64,000 nucleotides of DNA from Cherax quadricarinatus. Taxonomy: Eukaryota; Arthropoda; Malacostraca; Decapoda; Parastacidae. Where the stretch lies: NCBI RefSeq assembly GCF_038502225.1, contig NC_091303.1, positions 24,414,385 through 24,478,384 of the forward strand. Direction: 5' to 3'. The notes under the pieces were generated by a model that saw nothing but the letters and a program-made list of their open reading frames with translations, was not told where the DNA came from and did no database searches. Shown piece by piece: positions 42,800 to 54,278 of this stretch. Position 1 is the stretch's first letter. Each line of letters opens with the position of its first letter. A program made the translations under genes and the position numbers.

Positions 42800-44574
42800 C
42801 TGCAAGGTGAAATATTTATGAGAGAGCAAAACATTCATTACTTAATAATCTAAACTTTGACAAATTATTGTTAATGACTTGGAAAACCTACATCTTCAAA
42901 GAACTTATTCTGAAAGATTTATACTGTAAGTGAGGAAAATACTAAAGATTTGCATACAATTATGATCCATGACACTTAAAATGAAGCAATGGCTTTGTTA
43001 TTGTTGTAACTAAACTAATTAGTTTACTGAAAAATTTACTCACACTAAAAAGTAGATCAGTTTTTGAAAAATAATTATAAAAGAGTCTAAAGAAAGACTC
43101 TGGTTTTCCAAAGTTTTCTGCAGCCATCAGCAGCAGATGACGCATGTCTTCCTTCCTCACACTACTCTCAGACTGACGTGTCACAATCTGTCAGAATATT
43201 ACAAAAGCAATATGTAGGAGTGTATATCAAAAATGGTTATAATTATAACCATAATTTTTAATGGGCTCTACTGGTAAGCCAGTGGAAGGCCTCGATCAGA
43301 TGACCAAAAGCTGGTGTTGGGTCATGACATGACTAAGACCTGCATCAGGAAACACTTGTCGAGTTTCCTGACAAACCTTACCTAACCTAACCTGTATCAA
43401 TATAAGTATGAATGAATGTGTGTGTGTTTGTATGTGTAGGGGCATCTGAACTGTGGTATTACAGAACTGCATCCTGCTCTCCCTTGTGGGTTTAGCACTT
43501 AGTTTTGTTTATAATAATACAATGGAAATAAGTCACTCTGACTTTTTTTGGGTTATTCTAGGTTCTCTACACATATGCTGCTATGTAACTGTATTTTTGT
43601 ATACCTGAATAAACTTACTTACTCTGATTTACATTTCTAGGGAATGATTATAATCATTTCTTAATTACTATGTGAAAGCAATAATTTACAGTTAAGACAA
43701 TTATTATACTTTACTAAAACATTTTCTTCAATGGAGTGCCTCAATGAAGAACTCTTGATCCACAGAGTTGGAGCTAAATTCTCCTTCCATGGATTAAATC
43801 TCGTTACCTCCCATTCTCTAGTGTTGTATGATCCATGCACATTTGGTGCTTTCCTTGAGAATGATATAAATAAATACATTGGAACCTCGGTACTCGAACA
43901 GCTCCCTATTCGAGCAGTTCGGTATTCGAACTCTTTGTTTGATAAAAAAAAATCCCTCGTTAGTTGACCGTTTGCTCAGCACTCAACCAAACACGACCTG
44001 CCAGAACTTCACTGTAAACTATTTCGTGTTTCTTCGCATTTTTTTTTTTATATTGTATATACAAGTCACCATGGGGCCTACGATGATTAGTGATAACAGC
44101 CAACCAAAGAGAATATTAGTTGGGAAAAATTCGTTCAGTACTTGAACAGATTGGCATTCAACAGCCTTCCGGAACTAATTAAGTTTGAGTATTGAGGTTC
44201 CACTGTATATGTGGACAGAGAGACGTACAGTTCATGAGATTCATTAACGAGAAACATTTCGACAAGAGTGGTTTCTTCACTCCTGAAGAAGCCACTCGTG
44301 GTGAAACATTTTCCATAATTCAAGTCCTGAACTGTGCACGAGTCTCAGTATCAACAGTTACTTATTATCACTTTACTACTAACATTTAAGATGTTATATG
44401 TTTTGGTAACTATACAGGCATTTAGATAACTATGATAACTGACCACGTTAGCTGGTACTCGTCCCAGGTTGCACTCCTTCACATTATAACTGGTCAGAGG
44501 GAACACTCCATGTGCACACAAGAGTTGGAAGTTCTCGGCTCTCAGGTACGAAGTTCCTCTATCACTGATAATAT
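42683..44574 (-). CDS. Transferrin-superfamily protein, last three coding exons (partial)
   Basis: Minus-strand join of 44574-44444, 43187-43044 and 42799-42683, giving about 129 residues ending at TAG. The first exon reads through LRAENFQLLC and ends CNLGRVPANV; the second starts IVTR. This matches the end of a transferrin lobe (LLC...G...PL..Y..C-x-LG-x-VP-x-x-x-V-T-R). FFRLF, then DLLFSDNTKKLIPV and a Tyr/Leu-rich tail follow, again in transferrin order. Transferrins bind ferric iron; in arthropods they include secreted Tsf1, melanotransferrin-like Tsf2 and the pacifastin heavy chain, and I cannot tell which this is. Upstream exons would lie right of 44574, behind 19 kb of transposons or outside the window. 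It is convergent with Tes. Confidence 0.78.
42800..43043 (-). other. Intron of the transferrin-like gene
   Basis: Short intron bounded by GTGAGT and CACCTTGCAG on the minus strand. No features are seen in it. Confidence 0.7.
43044..43187 (-). CDS. Transferrin-like exon (IVTR ... DLLFS)
   Basis: Exactly 48 codons between the acceptor TTCTGACAG and the donor GTGAGT. It continues the lobe with IVTRQSE, a helical stretch, FFRLFYNYF and KTDLLFS, equivalent to the F-x-L-F...DLLFKD segment of transferrins. Confidence 0.78.
43188..43876 (-). other. Intron of the transferrin-like gene
   Basis: Contains a short S3-like fragment (about 43450-43520, CTTGTGGGTTTAGCACTTAG) and otherwise nothing recognised. 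Confidence 0.5.
43877..44205 (+). mobile_element. Tigger/pogo MITE with remnant of transposase start
   Basis: Inverted termini CATTGGAACCTCGGTACTCG and the inverse of CAGTGGAACCTCAATACTCA are flanked by TA (43875-43876 and 44206-44207). Inside, ACCATGGGGCCTACGATGAT resembles the transposase start context of the Tigger copies (ACCATGGGCCCCAAG). Confidence 0.8.
44210..44392 (+). mobile_element. Penelope/retrozyme-like sequence with two hammerhead-like cores head to head
   Basis: Plus strand 44283-44312: CTGAAGA, stem GCCAC/GTGGT, GAAAC. The minus strand just upstream (44253-44282) gives a second, weaker core (GTGAAGA, CCACTC..., CGAAATG). The two form a large imperfect palindrome, with outer arms AGTTCATGAGATTC and CTGAACTGTGCACGAG. 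Confidence 0.5.
44444..44574 (-). CDS. Transferrin-like exon (lobe end, CNLGRVPAN motif)
   Basis: The minus-strand acceptor TTTTTCCAG precedes 44574 and a GTCAGT donor follows 44444. The exon is 131 bp (two bases of a split codon plus 43 codons). It contains the transferrin motifs SYLRAENFQLLC, GVFPLTSY and CNLGRVPANV. Confidence 0.8.
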
Positions 44575-44652
44575 CTGGAAAAAGTGTATAGCAGCAATGA
44601 AAGGTTGATAAAAACTGTGGGTTCTACCCTTCAAGGAGGATTGTCTTGCCTT

Positions 44653-44957
44653 AATAATAATAATAATAATATCTTTATTTCTACAAGTACATATATAAGG
44701 TAAACAGGCCTAGCTGACATCAATGACATATTACTATACAGAAAGCCGCTTGTTATGCAGAGCATTTTGGGCAAATTAGGTCAGTTTTGTCCCAGGATGC
44801 GACCCACACCAGTCGACTAACACACTGGTACCTATTTTACTGATGGGAACATAGACAACCAGTGTGAGGAAACACGCCCAATGTTTCTACTCTCGCCGGG
44901 AATCGAACCCGGACCCTCGCCGTGTAAAGCGAGAGCTTTAGCCACCAGGCAACGGGG
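44653..44957 (-). mobile_element. tRNA-derived SINE, type S1
   Basis: Minus strand: tRNA-like head (TGGTGGCTAAAGCTCTCGCT, box B GGGTTCGATTCCC), body with GTCGACTGGTGTGGGTCGCA, then GCCCAAAATGCTCTGCATAA, GCTTTCTGTATAGTAATATG and the tail CTTGTAGAAATAAAGATA(TTA)n at 44653-44690. This is the most complete S1 copy. Confidence 0.85.
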
Positions 44958-45049
44958 CAAAATCAAATCTAATTACCTATCACACATTCTGTTTCCTAAG
45001 GGCTGTATGACCCTTACATACGGGTCTCACGTTAAGTACTATTATTACT

Positions 45050-45165
45050 AATATTAAAAATAATCTTTATATCTACAAGTACATGATGCAGCTATTACAG
45101 ACCTAGCTGATATTATTGGCATACTACATGTGGGTCGCATCCTCAGGATGCGACCCACATGGTAG
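45050..45165 (-). mobile_element. S1 SINE tail fragment ending in a 33-bp palindrome
   Basis: The inverse of the S1 3' end (CTTTATATCTACAAGTACAT, CTAGCTGATATTATTGGCAT) runs into ATGTGGGTCGCATCC-TCA-GGATGCGACCCACAT at 45128-45160, perfect 15-bp arms of S1 body sequence. Confidence 0.7.
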
Positions 45166-45736
45166 GTAGTAGATTTGCCGGTATAATCGCCCGGCCCAGG
45201 CCTTTTCCAAGAGGTGGCCCAGCCTTGGCTCCCTGTCGTGAGAGTGTCTCAGACCAATGTCTGCCATGGGAGGAGGTACAAGTACCTCCTCACCTGTGAC
45301 CAGCTGTCCCCAGGACTAGCCCCATTCCCCGCCCCACGAGGCTTGGAGGGAGAAGCTAGGCACCTTGGGCTGCCACAAACCCCGCCCACACTGGGCTCGA
45401 AAGGTGTGGCAGGTGCATAACAGCAGACGATGTCAGGAGGTGCAAAGGCAGCAAGCACTACAGGATCCTCTTGGAACCACACCCCAGCTTTAGGGATTAA
45501 GCCCAAGTGCTGGGGAAGCTCAAGAAAACCTCTTGTTGTGTGTGTTGCTGCTGCTACTTCACCTGTTCGTTACACTCTGTGGTGCAAACCTCACCAGTTG
45601 ACTAACACCCAGGTACCTGCTTCTTTTATTTTTACACAAATCAATTTTACAGGCTAGGAACTGTTATCTAAAGGCTCAGCCCTATATGAGGTATACTGCC
45701 ACCATCCCCAGGGGTGGCAATATACCTCACAAGTCG
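45166..45736. other. GC-rich sequence of unknown nature, then SINE scraps
   Basis: 45166-45560 is markedly more GC-rich than its surroundings, with no convincing ORF and no family recognised; probably part of a repeat. 45590-45625 and 45725-45765 contain fragments of the S1/S2 body (ACTAACACCCAGGTACCT). Confidence 0.4.
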
Positions 45737-46796
45737 ACTAACACCCAGGTACCTACTTACTGCTAGGTGACCTGGAGAGGGTTTCCGGGGTCAATGGCCC
45801 GGTCTGTGACCAGGCCTCATAGTGGATCAGGGCCTGATCAACTAGGCTGTAACTGTTGGCCGCATGAAACCCAACTTACGAACCACAGCCCGGCAGGTCA
45901 GGTACTGACTTTAGGTGCCAGTTCATCGCCTTCTTGAAGACAGCCAGGGGTCTATTGGTAATTCCCTTTATGTATGCTGTGAGGCAGTTGAACAGTCTTG
46001 GGGCCCCTGACACTTATTGTGTTGGCTCTTATCGTGCTAGTGGCACCCCTGCTTTTCATTGGGGGGATGTTGTATCGTCTGCCGAATCTTTTGCTTTCAT
46101 TGGGAGTTTCTTGTGCGTTCTAGGGAGTACAGGTTGAGGAACTTCAAGCGTTCCCAGTAACTGAGGTGTTTTATCACAGTTGTGTGTGCCATGAAGGTTC
46201 TGTATACATTTTTTAGGTCAGCAATTTCACCTGCCTTGAAAGGTGCTGTTAGTATGCAGCAATATTCCAGCCTAGACAGAACAAGCGACCTGAAAAATGT
46301 CATCATGGATTTGGCATCCCTAATTTTGAAGGTTCTCACTATCCATCCTGTCATTTTTCTAGCAGATGCGATTGATACAATGTTATGGTCTTTGAAGGCG
46401 AGATCCTCTGACATGATCACTCCCAGATCTTTTACATTAGTTCTTCGCTCTATTGTGTAGTTGGAATTTGTTTTATATTCCGATATAGTTTTAATTTCCT
46501 CACATTTTCCATATCGTAGTAATTGAAATTTCTCATCATCGAACTTCATATTGTTTTCTGCGGCCCGTTTAAAGATTTGGTTGATGTCTGCAGTGTCTTC
46601 AATGGAGGACACTCATGCAAATTCGGGTGCCATCTGCGAAGGAAGACACGGTGCTGAGGCTTACATCCCTGTCTATGTCAGATATGAGGATAAGGAACAG
46701 GATGGGAGCGAATACTGTGCCTTGTGGAACAGAATTTTTCACAGTAGCCACCTGAGACTTTACTCTGTTTAGTACTACTCTTTGTGTTCTATTTGT
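45737..46796 (-). mobile_element. Family D LINE, 3' half
   Basis: Minus strand: 46612-46097 encodes SSIEDTADINQIFKRAAENN, NVKDLGVIMSEDLAFKDHN and YWERLKFLNLYSLERT. The C-terminal end and 3' end (GACCGGGCCATTGACCCCGG) continue to about 45770. It ends abruptly at 46796 against the family B copy. Confidence 0.8.
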
Positions 46797-47449
46797 TAGG
46801 AAAATATAGACTGGCCTACAGAATTCTCCAATGCCAATGGTATTGACGATTGGACAGACATTTTTCTTAACAAAATACTTAGACTATACAACAAACATTG
46901 TTCTATAAAAACGAAACAGATCACAAATAAACGGCTTGGTTGCCCATGGCTAACCAGCAGCATTCTGTAATCCATTGATAAGAAACACCAATATGAAAAG
47001 CAATATAGACAGGGCTTAATACACAAAGATATTCTTAAACAAAATTCAACAGTTCTCACCAAATTAATAAAGAAAGCCAAACAACTGTACTACTCCAGCA
47101 GATTCACTGACACAAGAGGAGATATAAAAAAGACCTGGAAAACACTTTCCCAGATTCTGGGGACCCACAAACTGAAAAAAAACAAGAATATTGTTCTAAC
47201 TAAACCTCATGAAACACCACTGCATCCCACTGATACAGCTAACAAGATAAACGACTTCTTCTCAAACATAGGATCTAATCTCGCCAGTAAAATCCCATGT
47301 ACCAACACCCGTACTGGGGACTACCTAGAAGGGAATTTCCCAAATTCCTTCTATCTTGTACCAACTGAGCCCACGGAAGTCACCGCGATCATAAAGTCAC
47401 TTAAAAATAACTCAGGGGAATCTGTCTCATGTCCCACCATTATTGTACA

Positions 47450-48840
47450 AGTGAGCGGCCCATGTCCTTTCGCATGCTATTACATTACTTTTTAACAAGT
47501 CACTTGAAACTAGCACTTTCCCGACACTACTCAAGACAGCAAGGGTTACACTAATACATAAAGGTGGTGACCCTACAGACATAAACAACTATAGGCCAAT
47601 ATCAAACTTACCATTGCTATCCAAAATCTTCGAGAAACTCGTGCACAGGAGATTATATTCATTTATAAAGTCACAAAACATACTCAACCCCTGCCAATCT
47701 GGATTCAGGAAAAATAAAAGCACTAATGATGCAATTATAAAAATGCTAGACCTGCTTTACAAAGCATTGGAAAATAAGGAATATCCGCTAGGAATTTTTA
47801 TTGACCTAAGAAAAGCATTTGACAAAGTAGACCATGGCATCCTACTCCACAAACTTGACCACTATGGTATAAGAGGCCATGCTCTTGAATATTTTAAATC
47901 CTACCTTTCTAATAGGTATCAGTATGTCACCATTAAAGACACAGCCTCATCAATATGGCTACTTGATACTGGAGTTCTGCAGGAAAGTGTCCTTGGACCC
48001 CTGCTCTTCCTCATTTACATCAATGATCTTCCAAACATATCCCAACACCTGAAACCCATTCTCTTTGCTGACGACACGACTTATGTCATCTCCCACCCTA
48101 ATCTTGCCACCCTCAACACCATTGTTAACGAGGAGCTGCTCAAAATATCGACTTGGATGACAGCCAATAAACTTACACTTAACACTGGCAAAACCTACTA
48201 CTACTCTCGACAACACTCTAATTGCCAGACATAATGAGGGCAAATTCCTTGGCCTATACCTCGACAACAACCTAAATTTCAGCACCCATATCCAACACAT
48301 AACAAAAAAAAAGTATCCAAAACAGTGGGGATCCTCTCCAAGATACGATACTACGTACTGCAAACTGCCCTTCTCACACTATACCATTCACTTATATATC
48401 CATACCTCACCTATGTGCTTGGGGTTCAACTGCAGCAACACACCTAAAGCCAATAATAACCCAACAAAAAGCCGCAGTAAGAATAATCACTAAATCCCAT
48501 CCCTGGCAACACCCCCCCCCCACTCTTCATAGATCTAAACTTACTCCCTGTTCAGAACATCCACACTTACTACTGTGCAATCTATATCTATAGGACCTTA
48601 AATTCCAATATTAACCTTGACCTAAAACACTTTCTTGATAGTTGTGACAGGATCCACGGGCATAACACCAGACACAAACATCTCTATGACTTTCCCTGTG
48701 TTCGACTAAACCTTTACAAAAATTCAATGTATTTCAGAGGACCTAAAATCTGGAACTCCCTACCTGAAAACTCTAGAACTGCAGACACATTCATCACTTT
48801 CAAAAGTTAGAAAACATCTTATCTCCCTGATCCACCCCGA
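47450..48840 (+). pseudogene. Family B reverse transcriptase, broken copy
   Basis: The frame 47614-48234 carries [55 protein letters not shown] (PQG altered to LQE) and [10 protein letters not shown] roughly 40-bp deletion after TLNTGKTYY shifts the frame. The C-terminal domain continues in other frames to about 48840. Confidence 0.82.
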
Positions 48841-48860
48841 CAACTAACTACATGATAACC

Positions 48861-49024
48861 CCCCTCAAGGAAGGTTCCTTGATGTTGGTGAGGGGCTCTT
48901 GATTTAGGGAATTGGATCTGTGCTCCAGTTCCCCGAATTAAGCCTGAATGCCTTCCACATCCCCCCCCCAGGCGCTGTATAATCCTCCGGGTTCAGCGCT
49001 TTCCCTTGATTATAATAATAATAA
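48861..49024 (+). mobile_element. S3 SINE-like element, 164 bp, with 12-bp TSD
   Basis: Flanked by TACATGATAACC at 48849-48860 and 49025-49036. It is near-identical to 37334-37495, ending TTGATTATAATAATAATAA. Confidence 0.9.
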
Positions 49025-49241
49025 TACATGATAACCACCTGGTGGTTCAAAATTACACTCACTCACCCAATGACTATAAACCCAGAAATACTAATCTTAA
49101 TCTTAAAATAATAAATCCTAACTAGTCATAAGTTTGCCTATGTTACTCAAATATAGACACCTTGTATTGTGCCAAAACAAAAGCATTCACATTGCTAAAC
49201 TCAAAATTATGATGTAGTCACTTAGCCTTAATACTATAATC

Positions 49242-51139
49242 TGTGTGGAAATTTATTTCGTCCCTAAAGTTCCACAGGACAGATACGGCGTACAAAGGGG
49301 TCCCAGCATGGCCGTTATGGAACGGCTGAGCTGGGTGGCCCTTACACCCAACCCCAAACACAAACATTCTCTCCCGGATTGTCGAATGTGGATGAGAGGT
49401 ACTACTTAATTTATAGATTTACCCTTCAGGGAAGAAGTATGTAGTTTTACTGTTAGTACATTATGAGGATTATTAAGGCAACTGTAGATAATAATAATGT
49501 AGACCTAAGACCTTAACATAGGTAGTACTAGGCCGATAATGTAGGCAAACACTAGGTTAAGTTAGCTAGGGAGAACTGGCAGCCCTAGTTTGAATGACGA
49601 GGCGCGGGTCTGGAAGAGACCAGCTCGTTCTTCTTTAGACACCAACTGCACAACACGTGCCGTGATCAGCAGACGGCGCCCTCCACGTGTCTTCACATTT
49701 GAGACCTGGGGAAATCTGGTAGAGGCACCTCGATGTACCGTAGATGACCTCCTCCGTCAGGCCCATACAGTAAGACAAGACCTCCACTTTATCTTAGATT
49801 TCTGGCCAGTGTCTGGGGAAAATTGTGAGTGAGTTGAACTGTGGGCCTTTGTGCAGCTGGCAGTGCATGCCCAGTACGTACCAGTGTCCTTTGTCAGTCT
49901 AGAAGCTAGTGTCCGTGTCTGCATAGTTATACTAGGGGATACACACCCCCTTGGATATAGGAATTTCTGAGGTGCAGGCAGGTCACTAATAACGATTGAA
50001 TATTGCAGGAATTAAGGCTCCCGGTTGCACATGGTTTCTGAGGGAGGCTGAAGATCAGGATGTATGCTGCAACACCAAGTAAGTTAGTCCTTTATACATG
50101 CATGCAGGCGAGTTTCTTGCAACATCAATCATTTATGAAAATCTGTCCTATAAGCCACTTGTGAGGCTGAGGTACCAACTTCAGAGCTCGGTGTCAACAG
50201 AGCTTGCCAGGGTAGGCAACTCACTTGGAGGCAGTCCAGACAAATTTTCACAAAGTGGTCCTTCTAAACCGTGATGTGGAATAGCTAGGTTAAAATTAAC
50301 ATAGCTAGGCCACAGTTAGGAACCACTTTAACAGAGTTAGGTTAAGTTAGCACACCTAGGCCCAGAGTTACACAGAGGCTAGGCCAAGCTGACTATACAC
50401 AGTAGTTATTATTTGCAATAATTTACAGGCAGGCCAGGTAGGCTAGAGAAGCTTGTGAATTTAATTATTTACAGTGATTACAAGTAATCCAGAGTAGGAG
50501 ACTTGTGTGTTAATTACAGTGGATTTGCAAGGTAGCCATAGTTAGGCTAGGCTTGGGCAATATTTACAACAGTTATACAGTAGTAGCTAGGACAGATTTA
50601 ACCTAGTTATTATTTACAGGGAGTTCTAAAGCCAGGTTAAATTAAGTTATAGCACACTAGTTAGGTTAGGATTTACCTTATCCAACCATCCACGCTAGAC
50701 TGAGTAAGCTGGGCAGTTAGCCCAAGCTGTTTACATACATTATTCATTTACTGATTCACAAGTTGAATTGTTGAATTTATTTGTGCGGACCAAGTGATTT
50801 TAATTTGTATACTGCATTTTTTTGTGTGATTTTCATTGTCTTTGATTCATTTTAATGTAATATTTGTGAATTGTACCTGAGACTAGGTTAAGACCTGTAA
50901 TTATTTGCTGGCATTGTACAGGAAATTGCTAGGTTAAGCTTTCACACCGATACACATTTCGATTGGGAGTTGAGAGCTGTGTACATTTTTGATTCCGAGT
51001 AGAGTCAGTATAATAAAGGGAGTTGTTAAGCTTGTTGAGAAGCCTTGAGACTCGTTCATTCTTGCCTAATATCGTTCGTGCTGTGGGGTGGGCTAATTGA
51101 AGTACAAATTAGTACCGTGATCTTAACTAAACCGCAACT
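49242..51139 (+). mobile_element. BEL/Pao element 5' LTR and leader (boundaries unresolved)
   Basis: Non-coding sequence starting TGTGTGGAAATTTATT immediately where the family B LINE is interrupted, and leading into gag at 51140. Many GTTAGGTTA-type words occur at 50280-50690. Without the 3' LTR in the window I cannot set the LTR end or the primer-binding site. Confidence 0.55.
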
Positions 51140-52300
51140 ATGGTAGGTGAAGATGTAGTACCAGTTGTCCCAGCTCTAAGTCAATTAAAACGGTCTATGG
51201 GAGCCTATAAGGGACGCCTGAGCAAAGCATGTGAGGAGTGTCGTATGGCTAGGCAAGATCAGGATGTCGACTAGGAGGAACTAGAGAGTTGCCTGAAACC
51301 TTTGGAGCAAAGGCTGGAGGTCTTTGAGAGATCGTTTCTCCTTTATGAGACAGAGGCCTATACTACAGGTGAGTCTGAATATACAGTCGAAGTTGCACGG
51401 ACGGACTATGACGAACGAAGGGCAGAGTGTAAAGCAGAGATGAGACTCTGCAAGCAGTTAATAAAGACTTTGAAGGCCGGTACAGCAGGGGCAGCAAATG
51501 TTTCAAGGAACACGAACAACAGCACGCCTGTTAATGTGTTGCCCAGATTGCACCAGTTGAATTTACCAACGTTCGACGGAACCTTAACAGAATACATTGC
51601 TTTCTGGGATCAGTTTAAAGCCCAGATAGATGACAGAGACGATTTGTCAGATGCCGTCAAATTACAGTATTTACGTTCGGCATTACCAAACCACTGACAC
51701 TAATTACCAACATGCCAAAGACCAATTAAAGGACACGTTTGGCAACACTGAGGAGATAAAGGTAGCTATACTTTAACAGTTGTTGGATCTAGAGGCTTGT
51801 CGCCATGACCGTCAGATAAGATAAGATAAGATAAGATTTCGTTCGGATTTTTAACCCCGGAGGGTTAGCCACCCAGGATAACCCAAGAAAGTCAGTGCGT
51901 CATCGAGGACTGTCTAACTTATTTCCATTGGGGTCCTTAATCTTGTCCCCCAGGATGCGACCCACACCAGTCGACTAACACCCAGGTACCTATTTGCTGC
52001 TAGGTGAACAGGACAATAGGTGTAAGGAAACGTGTCGAAATGTTTCCACCCGCCGGGAATCGAACCCGGGCCCTCCGTGTGTGAAGCGGGAGCTTTAGCC
52101 ACCAGGCCACCAGGCCTGGTTTGACAAATAGTCTTACAGATTTACATGATTGGGGTAAGTCGGAATGGTTCATCAGTCAGGTGATTCAGAGGAAATTGGC
52201 TGGCACTACAGTGCATGAGTTACACTTAAAATATCGGACGAATAGGTTCACGATACAACAAATTGTTGAGGGGTTGAGAGATCTCGTTTCTCATTTAATA
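51140..52300 (+). pseudogene. BEL/Pao gag, N-terminal part (DUF1759-like), broken
   Basis: From ATG 51140 the frame has a TAG at 51272 and then is open to 51697, including [35 protein letters not shown], the hallmark of Pao-type gag (LP-x-F-x-G...W..F...F...I). A frameshift at about 51690 leads into AKDQLKDTFGNTEEIKVAIL, then an S2 SINE (51816-52118), then NSLTDLHDWGKSEWFISQVI to about 52300, where a family B LINE is inserted. The capsid-like gag product packages the element's RNA. Confidence 0.82.
51816..52118 (-). mobile_element. tRNA-derived SINE, type S2
   Basis: Inverse orientation: (ATAAG)n tail at 51816-51835, the GGAGGGTTAGCCACCCAGG body and a tRNA-like head ending near 52118. The host gag reads on at 52121. 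Confidence 0.88.
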
Positions 52301-52325
52301 TTAAATAAAAGAAGCCAGGTTACTA

Positions 52326-52649
52326 GGATCCCATGGTAGAAAAAGTGTTATGATTAGATTCCACTCACATGACAGGAAAAAAGACTTAATTATTGCATCT
52401 ATTAAAGTAAAGAACGAGGTATACATAAACGAGTGTCTTACCAAAAAACGTCAGAACCTCCTGTATAGAGTCAGAAAACTTAAGCGGGAGAATAATGACA
52501 CAATACACCAATGCTTCACACGGGATGGGAAAATTCTAGTTAGGAAAACAAATGTAGGTCAACTGTACACAATCACGAACGAGAATGATCTATCACGATT
52601 TCTCAGGGATACTAATCTTACTAATCTAACTAAACAATGTCCAACCTAA
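52326..52649 (+). pseudogene. Family B ORF1 C-terminal domain (FP25K-like)
   Basis: [51 protein letters not shown]. The frame is open from 52350 and ends at TAA 52647-52649. The N-terminus is missing because the copy is 5'-truncated here. Confidence 0.7.
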
Positions 52650-54198
52650 AAGCCTACGTAGTGTAGTGAATGTTTTGCTCCATTATTGTTCAAATTTCAT
52701 TGTACAATCTCTTAGTAATTAAATAATCAACTACCTCATTTTGTGATTTACTAGTAAGCATAAGTCATCTTATGTAATTTTCTTATTTACTATTGTTTGC
52801 TTAAACATTAGCTGAATTGATACTTTCTCTGTCCATATTATTACCTCATATTTTTTAAATACTATCAATTGATATTACTTACTAAAATTAATAATTATCA
52901 TTTTTACTATAATTTCAATTTACTCTTAACATTTTTGACATTTAATAACCATTACTTGTCTAATTACCTTTACCTGTTTTAATACCACATTTACTATCTT
53001 AGAGTACTCTTAATTACCTTGTACTGCCATATAACCTCTAGTATAACTACCAGTGCAATATTGAATGAAATAAACATTACTTTTTCACTTTTTTTGTAAT
53101 CATTATTACTTACTAAAATTTTATTAAACCTGGAGTTTACCTGGAGAGAGTTCCGGGGGTCAACGCCCCCGCGGCCCGGTCTGTGACCAGGCCTCCTGGT
53201 GGATCAGACCCTGATCAACCAGGCTGTTGCTGCTGGCTGCACGCAAACCAACGTACGAGCCACAGCCCGGCTGATCAGGAACTGACTTTAGGTGCTTGTT
53301 CAGTGCCAGCTTGAAGACTGCCAGGGGTCTGTTGGTAATCCCCCTTATGTGTGCTGGGAGGCAGTTGAACAGTCTCGGGCCCCTGACACTTATTGTATGG
53401 TCTCTTAACGTGCTAGTGACACCCCTGCTTTTCATTGGGGGGATGGTGCATCGTCTGCCAAGTCTTTTGCTTTCGTAGTGAGTGATTTTCGTGTGCAAGT
53501 TCGGTACTAGTCCCTCTAGGATTTTCCAGGTGTATTTTATTTTATTATTATCACACTGGCCGATTCCCACCAAGGCAGGGTGGCCCGAAAAAGAAAAACT
53601 TTCACCATCATTCACTCCATCACTTTCTTGCCAGAAGGGTGCTTTACACTACAGTTTTTAAACTGCAACATTAACACCCCTCCTTCAGAGTGCAGGCACT
53701 GTACTTCCCATCTCCAGGACTCAAGTCCGGCCTGCCAGTTTCCCTGAACCCCTTCATAAATGTTACTTTGCTCACACTCCAACAGCACGTCAAGTATTAA
53801 AAACCATTTGTCTCCATTCACTCCTATCAAACACGCTCACGCATGCCTGCTGGAAGTCCAAGCCCCTCGCACACAAAACCTCCTTTACCCCCTCTCTCCA
53901 ACCTTTCCTAGGCCGACCCCTACCCCGCCTTCCTTCCACTACAGACTGATACACTCTTGAAGTCATTCTGTTTCGCTCCATTCTCTCTACATGTCCGAAC
54001 CACCTCAACAACCCTTCCTCAGCCCTCTGGACAACAGTTTTGGTAATCCCGCACCTCCTCCTAACTTCCAAACTACGAATTCTCTGCATTATATTCACAC
54101 CACACATTGCCCTCAGACATGACATCTCCACTGCCTCCAGCCTTCTCCTCGCTGCAACATTCATCACCCATGCTTCACACCCATATAAGAGCGTTGGT

Positions 54199-54278
54199 GA
54201 TAAATTAGACACATGTGTAACTCTTTTGCACATGTGTCTAATTTATCAACATGTCGGTTCTCTGAACCATTCATCTAC
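54199..54278. mobile_element. 80-bp palindromic insertion with 12-bp TSD
   Basis: AAGAGCGTTGGT at 54187-54198 and 54279-54290. The insert begins with a perfect 19-bp inverted repeat (GATAAATTAGACACATGTG, 54199-54217, and its inverse, 54229-54247) around an 11-nt loop, followed by ATGTCGGTTCTCTGAACC. The tail resembles CTGTCGGTATT at 1232 in the 177-bp element. Confidence 0.8.

Larger units (their letters stand above)
46797..49241 (+). mobile_element. Family B LINE, 5'-truncated
   Basis: Starts within the endonuclease/RT linker ([14 protein letters not shown] equivalents) and runs through RT to a 3' end cut at about 49241 by the BEL/Pao LTR. It contains an S3 SINE at 48861-49024. It is nearly collinear with the copy at 60.3-62.5 kb. 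Confidence 0.85.

Noticed and set aside
50280..50690. Telomere-like TTAGG repeats
   Set aside because: The words are irregular GTTAGGTTA/CTAGGTTAA motifs in the BEL/Pao leader, not a (TTAGG)n array.
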